Shown here piece by piece: positions 8,697-17,158 of a DNA stretch of 61,087 bases (within the stretch, counting starts at the first letter, position 1; each line of letters opens with the position of its first letter). Under the pieces are notes generated by a model. It was not told where the DNA came from and searched no databases. It saw only the letters and a list, made by a program, of their open reading frames with translations. The DNA comes from Dehalococcoidia bacterium. GTDB taxonomy: Bacteria; Chloroflexota; Dehalococcoidia; Tepidiformales; Tepidiformaceae. The DNA lies in contig JADYYG010000033.1 in assembly GCA_020853755.1 (NCBI GenBank), positions 1 through 61,087 of the forward strand, in the 5' to 3' direction. The translations under genes and the position numbers were made by a program.

Positions 8697-9736
8697 AGGT
8701 CGTCGTCGCGCACGCCGAGCTTCCGCTTCAGCTCCGCGTCGTTCACCCGGCTCGGAGCGGCGCCGAACTTGTTCGTCGTTTCCTTCAACTTGTCATAAAG
8801 TCCGCCGACGAAGAGCCGTCCGAAGGCATCCTGCGCACTCGGCGCTTCCGGGCCGTCCGGGCGGCGCCTGAGGGGCGGGTTCAGGAGGAAGTGCTCCCGG
8901 TCGAACTGCGTGCTCTGGAAGAGGTCGTAGGTCGGTTCGTGGCCGAGCTTGAGAGCATCAGCGATGGTTCCGAGTTCCGTCTGGAGCCGGTTGATCCAGT
9001 GAAGAACCGCTTCCCGGTTCGTCATCATGATGTCCCGCGACATCGTCGGGTCGCCGCTGGCGAGGCGCGTGAGGTCCTTAAAGCCGGACCCGGCGAGCAA
9101 GGAGGCGTCTTCCCAGCCATGGCTGTCGCGGACCAGCCGGAAAAGCGCGACGGACATCACAAGCGGCAAATGGCTGACGGCCGCCGCGTACTGGTCGTGT
9201 TCGGCAGGGTCGATGTAGAGCGGGGTCGCCCCGAGAGCCTCGACCAGGCCGAGGACAACGCCAACCGCGCGTTCGTCGGCCTTCGGCGAAGGCGTGATTG
9301 CCCAGGTCGCGTTCTTGAACAGATCGGCGACGGCAGCCGCCGGGCCGCTCTGCTCCTTGCCGGCCATCGGGTGGCCACCCACGAAGCTGACCGTGTCGGG
9401 CAGGTATTCCTCGGCCCAGCGCATGATGTCGGCCTTCGTGCTGCAGACGTCGGTGACGACCGCGCCGGCCGTGAGATACGGTCCGATTTCCTGGAGGATG
9501 TGGCGGGCCGCCATGACCGGTGTGGCGATGATGACGAGACCAGCTCCGGAGACGGACTCTTCGAGCGACCCGACTTCGCGGTCGATGGCGCCGAGTTTCT
9601 TGGCGGTACGGGCGTTCGAACGGTCACGGTCGGCGCCGACGATGTCGTACTGCCGGTTTGGGCGCGCCGCGAGGGCGAGGCCGACCGAGGAGCCGATGAG
9701 GCCCGTACCGAGAATGCTGATGCGCGACTGTGCCAT
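8693..9736 (-). CDS. tyrA: prephenate dehydrogenase
   Basis: Oxidative decarboxylation of prephenate to 4-hydroxyphenylpyruvate, in tyrosine synthesis. 347 residues. The Rossmann motif GTGLIGSS lies at 10-17; GGHPMAGKEQSG (120-131) carries the substrate-binding His122. The C-terminal 60 residues do not look like an ACT domain, so feedback control through ACT is not evident. First gene of the tyrA-aroA-kinase unit; 63 nt separate it from the M50 protease upstream. Confidence 0.94.
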   Translation of the reverse strand: MAQSRISILGTGLIGSSVGLALAARPNRQYDIVGADRDRSNARTAKKLGAIDREVGSLEESVSGAGLVIIATPVMAARHILQEIGPYLTAGAVVTDVCSTKADIMRWAEEYLPDTVSFVGGHPMAGKEQSGPAAAVADLFKNATWAITPSPKADERAVGVVLGLVEALGATPLYIDPAEHDQYAAAVSHLPLVMSVALFRLVRDSHGWEDASLLAGSGFKDLTRLASGDPTMSRDIMMTNREAVLHWINRLQTELGTIADALKLGHEPTYDLFQSTQFDREHFLLNPPLRRRPDGPEAPSAQDAFGRLFVGGLYDKLKETTNKFGAAPSRVNDAELKRKLGVRDDDL

Positions 9737-9799
9737 GGGCCTCTACTCCCTAAACTCGCAGGACGGGTTTGGTCGCCATAAGGCTATCACAGCCCCAGT

Positions 9800-10486
9800 T
9801 CAGACGAGGAAGTTGAAGACGTCGTCCCGGACAAGCGTGATGATCCAGTAGATGGGGCTGTACTGGGGTGCGATGAAGCCGATCACCAGCACCGTCATCA
9901 GGATGCCGGGACCGTACGGTTCGAGCCGTTGCAGTTCGCTGGCCACAGTGCGCGGGAGGAAACCAAGGGCGACTTTGAAGCCATCGAGCGGGGGCAGCGG
10001 GATAAGGTTGAAGATGCCGAGGATGATGTTCAGGTTGACGATGACGAGGAGAAAGAGCGCGAGATAGTCTTCGCCGTCGCCGTTCCGCACGAGGCCTTCG
10101 AAGCTGCCGAAGCCGGGTTCGACAATCCCGAGTTTCAAAGGCAAGGCGGCAAGGGCCGCGAAGAAGAAGTTCGAGGCCGGCCCGGCGAACGCGACGATGG
10201 CGCCGCCGCGGCGCGGCCCGTTTTTGAGGCGCCATGGGTTCACCGGCGTTGGCTTCGCCCAGCCGAAGCCGACGATGAACATCAGCGCTGCGCCAATGGG
10301 GTCCACGTGCCTGAGTGGATTCAGGGTGAGGCGCCCCTGCCTTGCCGCAGTGTCGTCGCCCAACTCGTTCGCAGCCCAGGCGTGGCAGAACTCGTGGAAA
10401 GCAAGGCCCGTAAGCAATGCAACGGCAGTAGCGGCGAAGTAGACCAGGAACGCCGCCGGAGTGAAATCCGAGAGGTAGAGGAGCAT
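9800..10486 (-). CDS. M50-family membrane metalloprotease (site-2 protease-like)
   Basis: An integral membrane zinc protease of 228 residues. HEFCH at 31-35 is the HExxH zinc motif inside a membrane segment; the third ligand is expected in LIPLPPLDGFKV near residue 165, the family's NPDG-like motif. About five hydrophobic segments are visible and no PDZ domain, as in the short Rip/SpoIVFB-like or TM1394-like group (peptidase M50B). Substrate unknown; no anti-sigma factor gene is adjacent. Same strand as tyrA-aroA but with a 63-nt gap. Confidence 0.85.
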   Translation of the reverse strand: MLLYLSDFTPAAFLVYFAATAVALLTGLAFHEFCHAWAANELGDDTAARQGRLTLNPLRHVDPIGAALMFIVGFGWAKPTPVNPWRLKNGPRRGGAIVAFAGPASNFFFAALAALPLKLGIVEPGFGSFEGLVRNGDGEDYLALFLLVIVNLNIILGIFNLIPLPPLDGFKVALGFLPRTVASELQRLEPYGPGILMTVLVIGFIAPQYSPIYWIITLVRDDVFNFLV

Positions 10487-10659
10487 TGCCGGAAATGCTA
10501 CTACAGGTATGCGAAATCCCCGGTTGAGCGGGAAATTCCGGGAAAGGTTGCGTTGACCGGACGTGGCTGCCCGGTTACGGTCGCCATCAGCACGGGCGGC
10601 TCATCCCGTGCTGGCCGCGCTTGCGGTCTTCGGTACTGCGGGGGTACCGGCATCTTCGA

Positions 10660-11868
10660 ATGGCCATGCGCGGGCGGACGCCAGACCAGGGACGGCTGTT
10701 GCCGCCCTCAGCGCGAGGTAGCCGAGTGTTCTTCCCGGACATCCGCCGTGCCTTGCACCTTCCCCAATCCCTCACACCCTTCCTGCTCCTCTTGTTGGCC
10801 GTCTTCGGTGGCATCGCAGTCTGGGGGATCGCCACCCGGCCGAGTGGCAACGTAGCGCCACCTCTGCAGCCGCTTCCCGATATCGCCTCCATCGGCTCGG
10901 TGGCCTACACCGTTCCCGGCCACGATTTCGATGAGGTGCTGGTGCGGCGAGCCGATGGTCTGGGCGGAGACCGGGCCGTTGCAACCTTCCCAAACAGCGG
11001 GGCCACTGGCTACCACATCCACGGATCTGCCTCCCCGCTCGGAGATTTCGTGGCTGTGGTCTCGCTGCCGCCGTTTACGGCCCGGTCTGGCGCGAATCTC
11101 TCGATCCTGACGCTTGCTGACGGTTCGGTCAGGTCAATCACGGGCCGGTTCGACTACTTCACTCGCGTCTCTTGGTCTCCCGACGGGACGAAGATCGCCG
11201 CGGTCCGCTACCAGGACGTGGACGGTACGCGCCAGAGTTCGGTCGTCGAAGTCGACACAGCCACAGGCGCGGTCCGCGCTGTAGCCCAGTTCAGCGATGC
11301 ATTCGACGTCGTGCCAGTTGGCTACAGCTTCGATTCGTCCCGGCTCTACACCGTCGTGGTCGACAATCGCGGCTCCAACCTGTTCCTGGAGCGCGACGGG
11401 AAGGTTCAGCTCGAAGCCGAATTGAGCCCCGGCCGCACGCGCGACTGGGCATTGAGCCCGGACGGTTCGCGGCTCGCATTCGTGGATATCCTGGCTGGCG
11501 GTTCGCGGACGTACGTCGGCCGTACGCTGGTCATCGCCACAAAGAGCGTGACCACGCTGCCGGCGTCGGCCAACCAGTTTGGGTCTTCCTGGATGCCGGG
11601 ATCGCCGCTTCCCGCATTCGGCGGTCCCGGCGGGTCTTGGCAGTTGACCGACCCGGGCGCCGCCGAGGCGTACCTGGTCCCTTCGGCCTGGTCCCCTGAC
11701 TCGATGTACCTGGCAGGTGCGGTGTATGCACCGGCGGGGACCGATGCGACGGTCCGTTCCCTCGAACTCGTCCAACGAGAAACCTCCTCCGCGCCGGGCC
11801 GCCGGGTCGTTCTGACCGACGTGCCGGGGGCGGCTTTCCTTGGCTGGGTGCGAAACCAGCTGCCCTAA
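10660..11868 (+). CDS. membrane-anchored TolB/WD40-like beta-propeller protein A
   Basis: About 402 residues. A single hydrophobic helix at about 39-58 follows a basic N-terminus, so the rest probably faces the outside. The outer domain has repeated blades with the TolB/PD40 signature (SWSPDGTKIAAV, LSPDGSRLAFV, AWSPDSMYLAG). No enzymatic motif is visible. The start is uncertain: ATG 10660, ATG 10666 and TTG 10621 are all in frame. The next gene encodes a same-architecture protein, so the pair looks like a tandem duplication. Confidence 0.72.
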   Translation: MAMRGRTPDQGRLLPPSARGSRVFFPDIRRALHLPQSLTPFLLLLLAVFGGIAVWGIATRPSGNVAPPLQPLPDIASIGSVAYTVPGHDFDEVLVRRADGLGGDRAVATFPNSGATGYHIHGSASPLGDFVAVVSLPPFTARSGANLSILTLADGSVRSITGRFDYFTRVSWSPDGTKIAAVRYQDVDGTRQSSVVEVDTATGAVRAVAQFSDAFDVVPVGYSFDSSRLYTVVVDNRGSNLFLERDGKVQLEAELSPGRTRDWALSPDGSRLAFVDILAGGSRTYVGRTLVIATKSVTTLPASANQFGSSWMPGSPLPAFGGPGGSWQLTDPGAAEAYLVPSAWSPDSMYLAGAVYAPAGTDATVRSLELVQRETSSAPGRRVVLTDVPGAAFLGWVRNQLP

Positions 11869-11890
11869 CCTGAAACCTACGGAGCCGCCG

Positions 11891-13030
11891 ATGGCCGTCT
11901 CAAGCAGAACGTACGCTCGCCAGCGAGACCTCTCGAAACTCTTCATCGCCCTCGCCGTCCTCGCGGCTGTGGTGGCGATTGCGCCCATCGCCGCTGCTGT
12001 GCTCGGCTATGGCAGCCGTGCCGTCGCGCCGAAAACAGCGTTCGCGACCGCGCCCAGCGGCGACTACGCCGTCATCGGCCGGAGCGAAGCCGGCGCCGAC
12101 GTCATCTCCGTGGCCTCCGCCGCCAATCCAACGTCGGTCACGGAGATTGCTCGCGTGCCGCATCTCGAAGGCTTCGCATCGAGCGGCGCGGTTTCGCCGA
12201 ACGGGAAGTTGCTCGCACTCGTGACGGTGGACAGTGGCAGCGCTTCCCACCCGGTCGCCTCCCTGAAGGTGGTGAACCTGGAGTCGGGAATGGTCACCCA
12301 GGCAGCGGCGGATGTCCTGCCCAGGCAAGTCCCGGTATGGGACCCTGCCGGCGGCCACATCGTGGTGGTTTCGAACCCTGGGAGCGATACCGCGGCCGGT
12401 GAATCGACGGTGCTGCGGGTGAAGACTGATGGCAGCGATGCAGCGAGACTCGCGACCTTCACCCGGGTGCTCGGGGTGTACCCGGTCGGGTTCCGCGGTG
12501 ATGCACTCGCAATGGTGGTCATCGATGGCCGCGGCTCAACGCTTCGGGTTGGGGACAAGGATGAAGGACTGATTTCGCCCTACATCACGCGGGACTGGAA
12601 CCTCAGCCCGGACGGCGGGGAACTTGCTTTCATTGAGACCCAGACCGCGGACGGCGTGCAGTACGTCGCCCGGACGTTCTCGCTTGCAGGGAGCAGCGAC
12701 ATGCAGGCTCAATCGGCCGGGGCCGCGGTTTCGGCGCTCGGAACGGCGTGGAATCCACGAACCGGCGCGCCCGTGTTCGGGGTTGAGCCAGAGACTCCAG
12801 GAACGTCTGGAGTGACCGTTCAGTCGTTGCAGGCCGGCGGCGCCGGGGCGGGTCAGCCCGGGTTTGATGTGCCCATGGGCTTCTCGAACGATGGCGACCA
12901 CCTGTTCGTGACCCGCTGGAGCGGCCCCTCCTTCGAGACGCCTGGGCAGCCAGTCCTCCAGATTGTGAGCGCGAGTGGGCGCTCAAGCTTTGAGAATTAC
13001 TCGAGGTTCTACGGTTGGGCCGCTCGCTAG
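11891..13030 (+). CDS. membrane-anchored beta-propeller-like protein B
   Basis: 379 residues with the same plan as the protein before it: short basic N-terminus, one membrane helix (about 17-38), then a repetitive extracytoplasmic domain. Shared landmarks in the same order include VYPVGFRGD/VVPVGYSFD, VVIDGRGSTL/VVDNRGSNL and TRDWNLSPDGGELAF/TRDWALSPDGSRLAF, which supports paralogy. A GGAG motif precedes the ATG at 11891, 22 nt after the previous stop. Function unknown; perhaps a surface sensor or scaffold. Confidence 0.75.
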   Translation: MAVSSRTYARQRDLSKLFIALAVLAAVVAIAPIAAAVLGYGSRAVAPKTAFATAPSGDYAVIGRSEAGADVISVASAANPTSVTEIARVPHLEGFASSGAVSPNGKLLALVTVDSGSASHPVASLKVVNLESGMVTQAAADVLPRQVPVWDPAGGHIVVVSNPGSDTAAGESTVLRVKTDGSDAARLATFTRVLGVYPVGFRGDALAMVVIDGRGSTLRVGDKDEGLISPYITRDWNLSPDGGELAFIETQTADGVQYVARTFSLAGSSDMQAQSAGAAVSALGTAWNPRTGAPVFGVEPETPGTSGVTVQSLQAGGAGAGQPGFDVPMGFSNDGDHLFVTRWSGPSFETPGQPVLQIVSASGRSSFENYSRFYGWAAR

Positions 13031-14883
13031 AACGCATTTGCTTCGCCGCCGTGCTGGTGGTTGTCGCTGCGCTGATGGCGTTGGCTGAACCGGGTGTGTC
13101 CCGCGCGGACCACTATCCCTGCCACGCGCCCAACCGCGGTTGGGGGTTCGACACGCTCGAATACGAGGACTACGTCGGCCAGTACAACCTGGCCATCGAC
13201 CTCGCGGTGCGTGGCTGGGCGGCGCCCGCCGCGTACACCGTGAGCGACGGCGAAACCATCGACGTTGCATACCAGGGCGTCGAAAGCGGCCCTCGCAGCG
13301 CCCGGGTCGCGGCATCCACCGCGAAGTCCATCCCGCCGACGGTTTACAAGTCGATCGCCTGGATCGAGTCTGGCTGGTCGCAGGGCGCCGGGCAGGTGCC
13401 GTACGGCGGCGTCGGCCCGACGATCACGTCTATCGACTGCGGGTACGGTATCGGGCAGATAACCACGGGAATGGGGCACCTTTCGGCCCCTCCGGCGCTC
13501 GATGTCCGCGTTCCCTCGGCTCGCCAGGCGATCATCGGCACACATCCGGTGTTCAACATCGCCGAAGGCGTTCGCATCCTCGCGGATAAGTGGAACGGCG
13601 CCCCGAATTACCGCCCGATCGCCGGCCAGGGCGACCCGGCCGCGCTCGAAGACTGGTATTACGCGATCTGGAGCTATAACGGGTTCGCGTTCGTAAACCA
13701 CCCGCTCAATCCATCGCTCGACCCCCTGCGAGGCTCCGTCTGGAATTGCAGTGACCCGAACGCCCCCGGCTACGGGTTCTACCAGTGGGGCGACTATACC
13801 TACCCCGAGAAGGTGTACGGCTGCATGCGCTATCCGCCGGTCCCGAAGGGCGCCAGCTATCCGCCCCCGCTGCCGGGGAGCGGCCCACCGGTGACTCCGC
13901 CCACACCGGGTGCGCCGAAGTTTGTGCCGGGCGACACGGCGCGAGTCTTCGGAACGGGAAACGGGCTGAACATTCGCTCCGCGCCGAACACCACCGGGAT
14001 CATCCTGAAGACGGTTGGTGACGGAACCGCACTCACCATCCTCGGCGGGCCCCAGAGCGGCTCCGGACTGCTCTGGTGGAACGTGCAATCCGGGAATGTG
14101 ACCGGCTGGGCCGCCGACGACTTCCTCGCGAAACCGGCCCCGGAGCCGGCTCCGGACGCACCGGTGAACCCGGCAGGGAGGATGTGGCTGCCTCAGGTCT
14201 TCTCCATGCCGAACCTGGCTTCGCCTGAGATTGCGTCGGCGCTTAGCGCGGAGAACTACCACGCTTGCGAGGACAACGGCTTTAGCGGTGGCTGTCCGCT
14301 GATGGACTTCCCCACGACGCCGCACTCCGATACCACGCCGGCGCCGTCGCTGGACGCGGCCTCGGCGTTCCTCGGGGCTCCATCCATCACGATCTCCGGA
14401 AAGACGCAGGTCGCGCTGGTGGCGACCGCCACGACAGCGACGGCCTCGGATGTGGTCATCCACAACGGGGGCACCGGTATCGGGCCGTTCCGTGTTCGGA
14501 CGTCGGCGGACTGGATCCAGGTGAGGCACCCGGGCGACCCTGACGGGCGCGTCGTCGATGGCGGTGTCGCCATCGGTGCGAACATCGTCGTCGTTGCGCA
14601 GTCGAAACCGCGGGCGACAACCGCCGGCGCCGACAGCATTCTCCAGATCACGGCGAACCCGCTCTACCTCACCGCGGGGGTGCATACCGGCACCGTGATC
14701 ATTGATCCCCTCTACGGTGGCGGGAGTCCGGTCACGTTCATGGTCAGCGTGACCTCTCCCGGTGGCGCCGGCGGCGCGCCAGGGACACCGACGCCAACTC
14801 CATCACCAACTCCAACCCCGACGCCATCCGGCCCGGTTCCCCGGGCGGTGCTGCCCGGGGTCAGTGCCGAGGGTTCGAACTAA
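13015..14883 (+). CDS. secreted transglycosylase-like protein with SH3 domain
   Basis: 622 residues, exported. Residues 1-31 are a signal peptide. Residues about 105-230 resemble a lytic-transglycosylase fold: AWIESGW with the likely catalytic Glu118, then YGIGQIT, the GxxQ motif. Residues about 305-370 are a bacterial SH3 domain (LNIRSAPNTTG, GWAADDFL). Then follow an Ig/BACON-like beta domain (about 455-590), a Thr-Pro-Ser linker (600-612) and a short tail. This suggests peptidoglycan cleavage with wall binding. It begins with TTG inside the end of the gene before it (16-nt overlap) and ends 9 nt from the convergent EF-G-like gene. Confidence 0.75.
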   Translation: MGRSLERICFAAVLVVVAALMALAEPGVSRADHYPCHAPNRGWGFDTLEYEDYVGQYNLAIDLAVRGWAAPAAYTVSDGETIDVAYQGVESGPRSARVAASTAKSIPPTVYKSIAWIESGWSQGAGQVPYGGVGPTITSIDCGYGIGQITTGMGHLSAPPALDVRVPSARQAIIGTHPVFNIAEGVRILADKWNGAPNYRPIAGQGDPAALEDWYYAIWSYNGFAFVNHPLNPSLDPLRGSVWNCSDPNAPGYGFYQWGDYTYPEKVYGCMRYPPVPKGASYPPPLPGSGPPVTPPTPGAPKFVPGDTARVFGTGNGLNIRSAPNTTGIILKTVGDGTALTILGGPQSGSGLLWWNVQSGNVTGWAADDFLAKPAPEPAPDAPVNPAGRMWLPQVFSMPNLASPEIASALSAENYHACEDNGFSGGCPLMDFPTTPHSDTTPAPSLDAASAFLGAPSITISGKTQVALVATATTATASDVVIHNGGTGIGPFRVRTSADWIQVRHPGDPDGRVVDGGVAIGANIVVVAQSKPRATTAGADSILQITANPLYLTAGVHTGTVIIDPLYGGGSPVTFMVSVTSPGGAGGAPGTPTPTPSPTPTPTPSGPVPRAVLPGVSAEGSN

Positions 14884-14892
14884 GCGACGCAC

Positions 14893-16962
14893 TCAGTGGC
14901 CTGCGTGCGCCTCCTCGAGGGCCTTCTTGTGCTGCTCTATCACCTTCTGGGCGGCCTGGTGAGGGACCTCGCCGTAGTGGTCGAATTCGAGTTCGAACAC
15001 GCCGCGGCCCTGAGTGATCGAACGGAGGTCGGAGGCGTACCGCTGGACCTCTGCAAGCGGCACTTCGGCCTCGATGACGCTCATTCCGCCGTCCGGGTTG
15101 ATGCCATGGATCTTGGCGCGCTTCGTGTTGAGGTCGCTGACAACGTCACCGGCGTTGGCCTCCGGGGCCATCACCTTGATGTTCATGATCGGTTCGAGGA
15201 GCGTACCGCCGCTCCCGTTGATCGCTTCTTTGAGCGCCTGCGACGCAGCCAACTTGAAAGCCATTTCGCTTGAGTCGACAGGGTGATGCTTGCCATCGAG
15301 GAGTGTGATCTGGCAGTCCGTGAGTTCGTAGCCCGCGAACACGCCGAGGTGCGCTGCTTCATTGACGCCCTTCTCAACCGCCGGGATGAACTCCTTCGGC
15401 ACCGAACCACCGACAACCCGCTCGCCAAACTGGAGGCCCGATCCTCGTGGCCGTGGCTCGACTTCGAGGACGACCCGCGCGTACTGGCCGTGACCGCCCG
15501 TCTGCTTCTTATGCGTGTAATCCGCCTGGGACTTCTTCGCCACCGTCTCGCGGTACGGGACACGGGGCAGGCTCAACTCGACATCCACGTTGAACTTCCG
15601 CTTCAGGCGCTCGATGGTGACGTCGAGGTGGGCATCGCCGAGCCCGGCGAGGATGATTTCGGCGGTGCCGGGGTCGCGGCTGAGGCGCAGGCCAGGGTCT
15701 TCCTCAACGAGGCGCTGGAGGCTCGTGCCGAGCTTATCAACCGCCCCCTTCGAGGCCGGGTGCACAGCCATGCTGAAGACGGGACTCGGGAACTCGATGG
15801 GAGGGAATTCGACGCCGGCGTCCTTCGCGCCGAGGGTATCGCCGGTCGCGGTTTGCACGAGTTTGGCCACGACGCCGATGTCGCCAGCCCGAAGTTCAGG
15901 CACGGGGAGCTGCTCTTTCCCACGTTGCACGTAGAGCGTCCCAAGACGTTCGTCGAGCTGCTTGTTTGTGTTCCAGAGGTGCGAGTCTGCCTTCACCACG
16001 CCGCTGACGACGCGCATGTAGGTCAGCTTGCCGACGAACGGGTCGGCCGCTGTCTTGAACACATGGACGGCAGGCGGCGCGCTGGCGTCGGCAGTAAGGC
16101 TTTTCCCGCCCGCCTCGATCGGGTCGCGGTCCAGCGGAGATGGCCCGCTGAAGGCGATGTTGTGCAGCAGTTGGCGGACACCGATGAGTTTGGTGGCCGA
16201 AGCGCAGACCACCGGGATGATGAGCCCGTGGTCGAGGCCGCCGTGAAGTACCTTGCGCAGTTCGTCTTCGGTCAGTTCTTCATCGGCGAAGTACTTCGCC
16301 ATCAGGTCCTCGTCGGTTTCGACGATGCCCTCGATGAGTTGGGCGCGCAGTTCGGCGGCGTGGTCGATCAAGTCGGCCGGGATGTCGGCCTCTTCGGCGT
16401 TCTCGCCGACGTACGCCTTCATGTGCAGGAGGTCGACGATGCCCTTGAAGCTGTCGTGGGCACCGATGGGCAACTGGAGCGGCATGACCCGGTGGCCCCA
16501 ACGCTGCTGGAGTTGCCCGAGCACCTGGTCGAAGTTTGCGTTCTCGCGATCCATCCGGTTGACAACGATCATCCGGGGGAGGCCAAGTTTCTCGGTGATG
16601 TTCCAGGTCCGGTCGGTGCCGACTTCGGGACCGGACACGGCATCGACGACAACGAGGGCCATGTCGGCGGCGTTCGCGCCGCAGATGACCTCAGAGATGA
16701 AGTCGGCGTACCCGGGGCTGTCAACGATATTGATCTTCCGGCCTTCCCATTCGACGGGGACGATGGCCAGGTTGAGGCTGAACTTCCGCTTGTGCTCGTC
16801 TTCGTCGTAGTCGCTGACGGTGTTCTGGTCCTGGATGGTCCCCAGCCGGGTGGTGGCCCCGCTCTCGAAGAGCGCAGCCTCGGCGAGCATCGTCTTTCCG
16901 ACGCTCCCGTGGCCAACCAGGACCACATTACGGATGTCTTCGGTGGCATACACCTTCATCAA
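14893..16962 (-). CDS. EF-G2-type (elongation factor G-like) GTPase
   Basis: A 689-residue translational GTPase with all EF-G domains. The P-loop is GHGSVGKT (17-24) rather than the AHIDAGKT of canonical EF-G; switch II is DSPGYADF (81-88) instead of DTPGHVDF, so the catalytic His is Tyr85; the guanine motif is NRMD (135-138). These are the marks of the EF-G2/FusA2-like group, known to bind GTP but to be poor ribosome-dependent GTPases. Domain IV (QTGGHGQYARVVLEVEP) is retained. GGAGG precedes the start; a second start Met lies at residue 2. No str-operon ribosomal genes adjoin, so this is unlikely to be the housekeeping fusA. Confidence 0.9.
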   Translation of the reverse strand: MMKVYATEDIRNVVLVGHGSVGKTMLAEAALFESGATTRLGTIQDQNTVSDYDEDEHKRKFSLNLAIVPVEWEGRKINIVDSPGYADFISEVICGANAADMALVVVDAVSGPEVGTDRTWNITEKLGLPRMIVVNRMDRENANFDQVLGQLQQRWGHRVMPLQLPIGAHDSFKGIVDLLHMKAYVGENAEEADIPADLIDHAAELRAQLIEGIVETDEDLMAKYFADEELTEDELRKVLHGGLDHGLIIPVVCASATKLIGVRQLLHNIAFSGPSPLDRDPIEAGGKSLTADASAPPAVHVFKTAADPFVGKLTYMRVVSGVVKADSHLWNTNKQLDERLGTLYVQRGKEQLPVPELRAGDIGVVAKLVQTATGDTLGAKDAGVEFPPIEFPSPVFSMAVHPASKGAVDKLGTSLQRLVEEDPGLRLSRDPGTAEIILAGLGDAHLDVTIERLKRKFNVDVELSLPRVPYRETVAKKSQADYTHKKQTGGHGQYARVVLEVEPRPRGSGLQFGERVVGGSVPKEFIPAVEKGVNEAAHLGVFAGYELTDCQITLLDGKHHPVDSSEMAFKLAASQALKEAINGSGGTLLEPIMNIKVMAPEANAGDVVSDLNTKRAKIHGINPDGGMSVIEAEVPLAEVQRYASDLRSITQGRGVFELEFDHYGEVPHQAAQKVIEQHKKALEEAHAGH

Positions 16963-17158
16963 TCCGAACCTCCACAGGTATAGATGAGACCAGTAGTCTG
17001 GCTGCGGATTCTACGCGGGCGGCATCGGGGCTCTCAACGGTTGGGCGGGCGGCAACTTTCGTCCTTCTGGACATGCCGCGTCGCGAAGGGGCGCGAACAT
17101 CGCACGGTGCACGGCAAACCCGTAGACTCGGAAGAGAATCCGCACGCATGTTCGACTT

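Noticed and set aside
7392..8871. Two long plus-strand frames (over 460 codons) across aroA
   Set aside because: Antisense shadows of a clear aroA; composition Ser/Arg/Ala-rich without family features, a common effect of high GC.
13027..14685. 552-codon minus-strand frame across the transglycosylase gene
   Set aside because: Antisense; Arg-rich; the plus-strand protein has signal peptide, SH3 and linker.
14790..14835. Minisatellite-like ACTCCA/ACGCC repeats
   Set aside because: They code for a Thr-Pro-Ser linker in frame; short and not a separate repeat element.
15283..16983. 566-codon plus-strand frame across the EF-G2 gene
   Set aside because: Mirror of a well-recognised GTPase in the opposite strand; no motif of its own.
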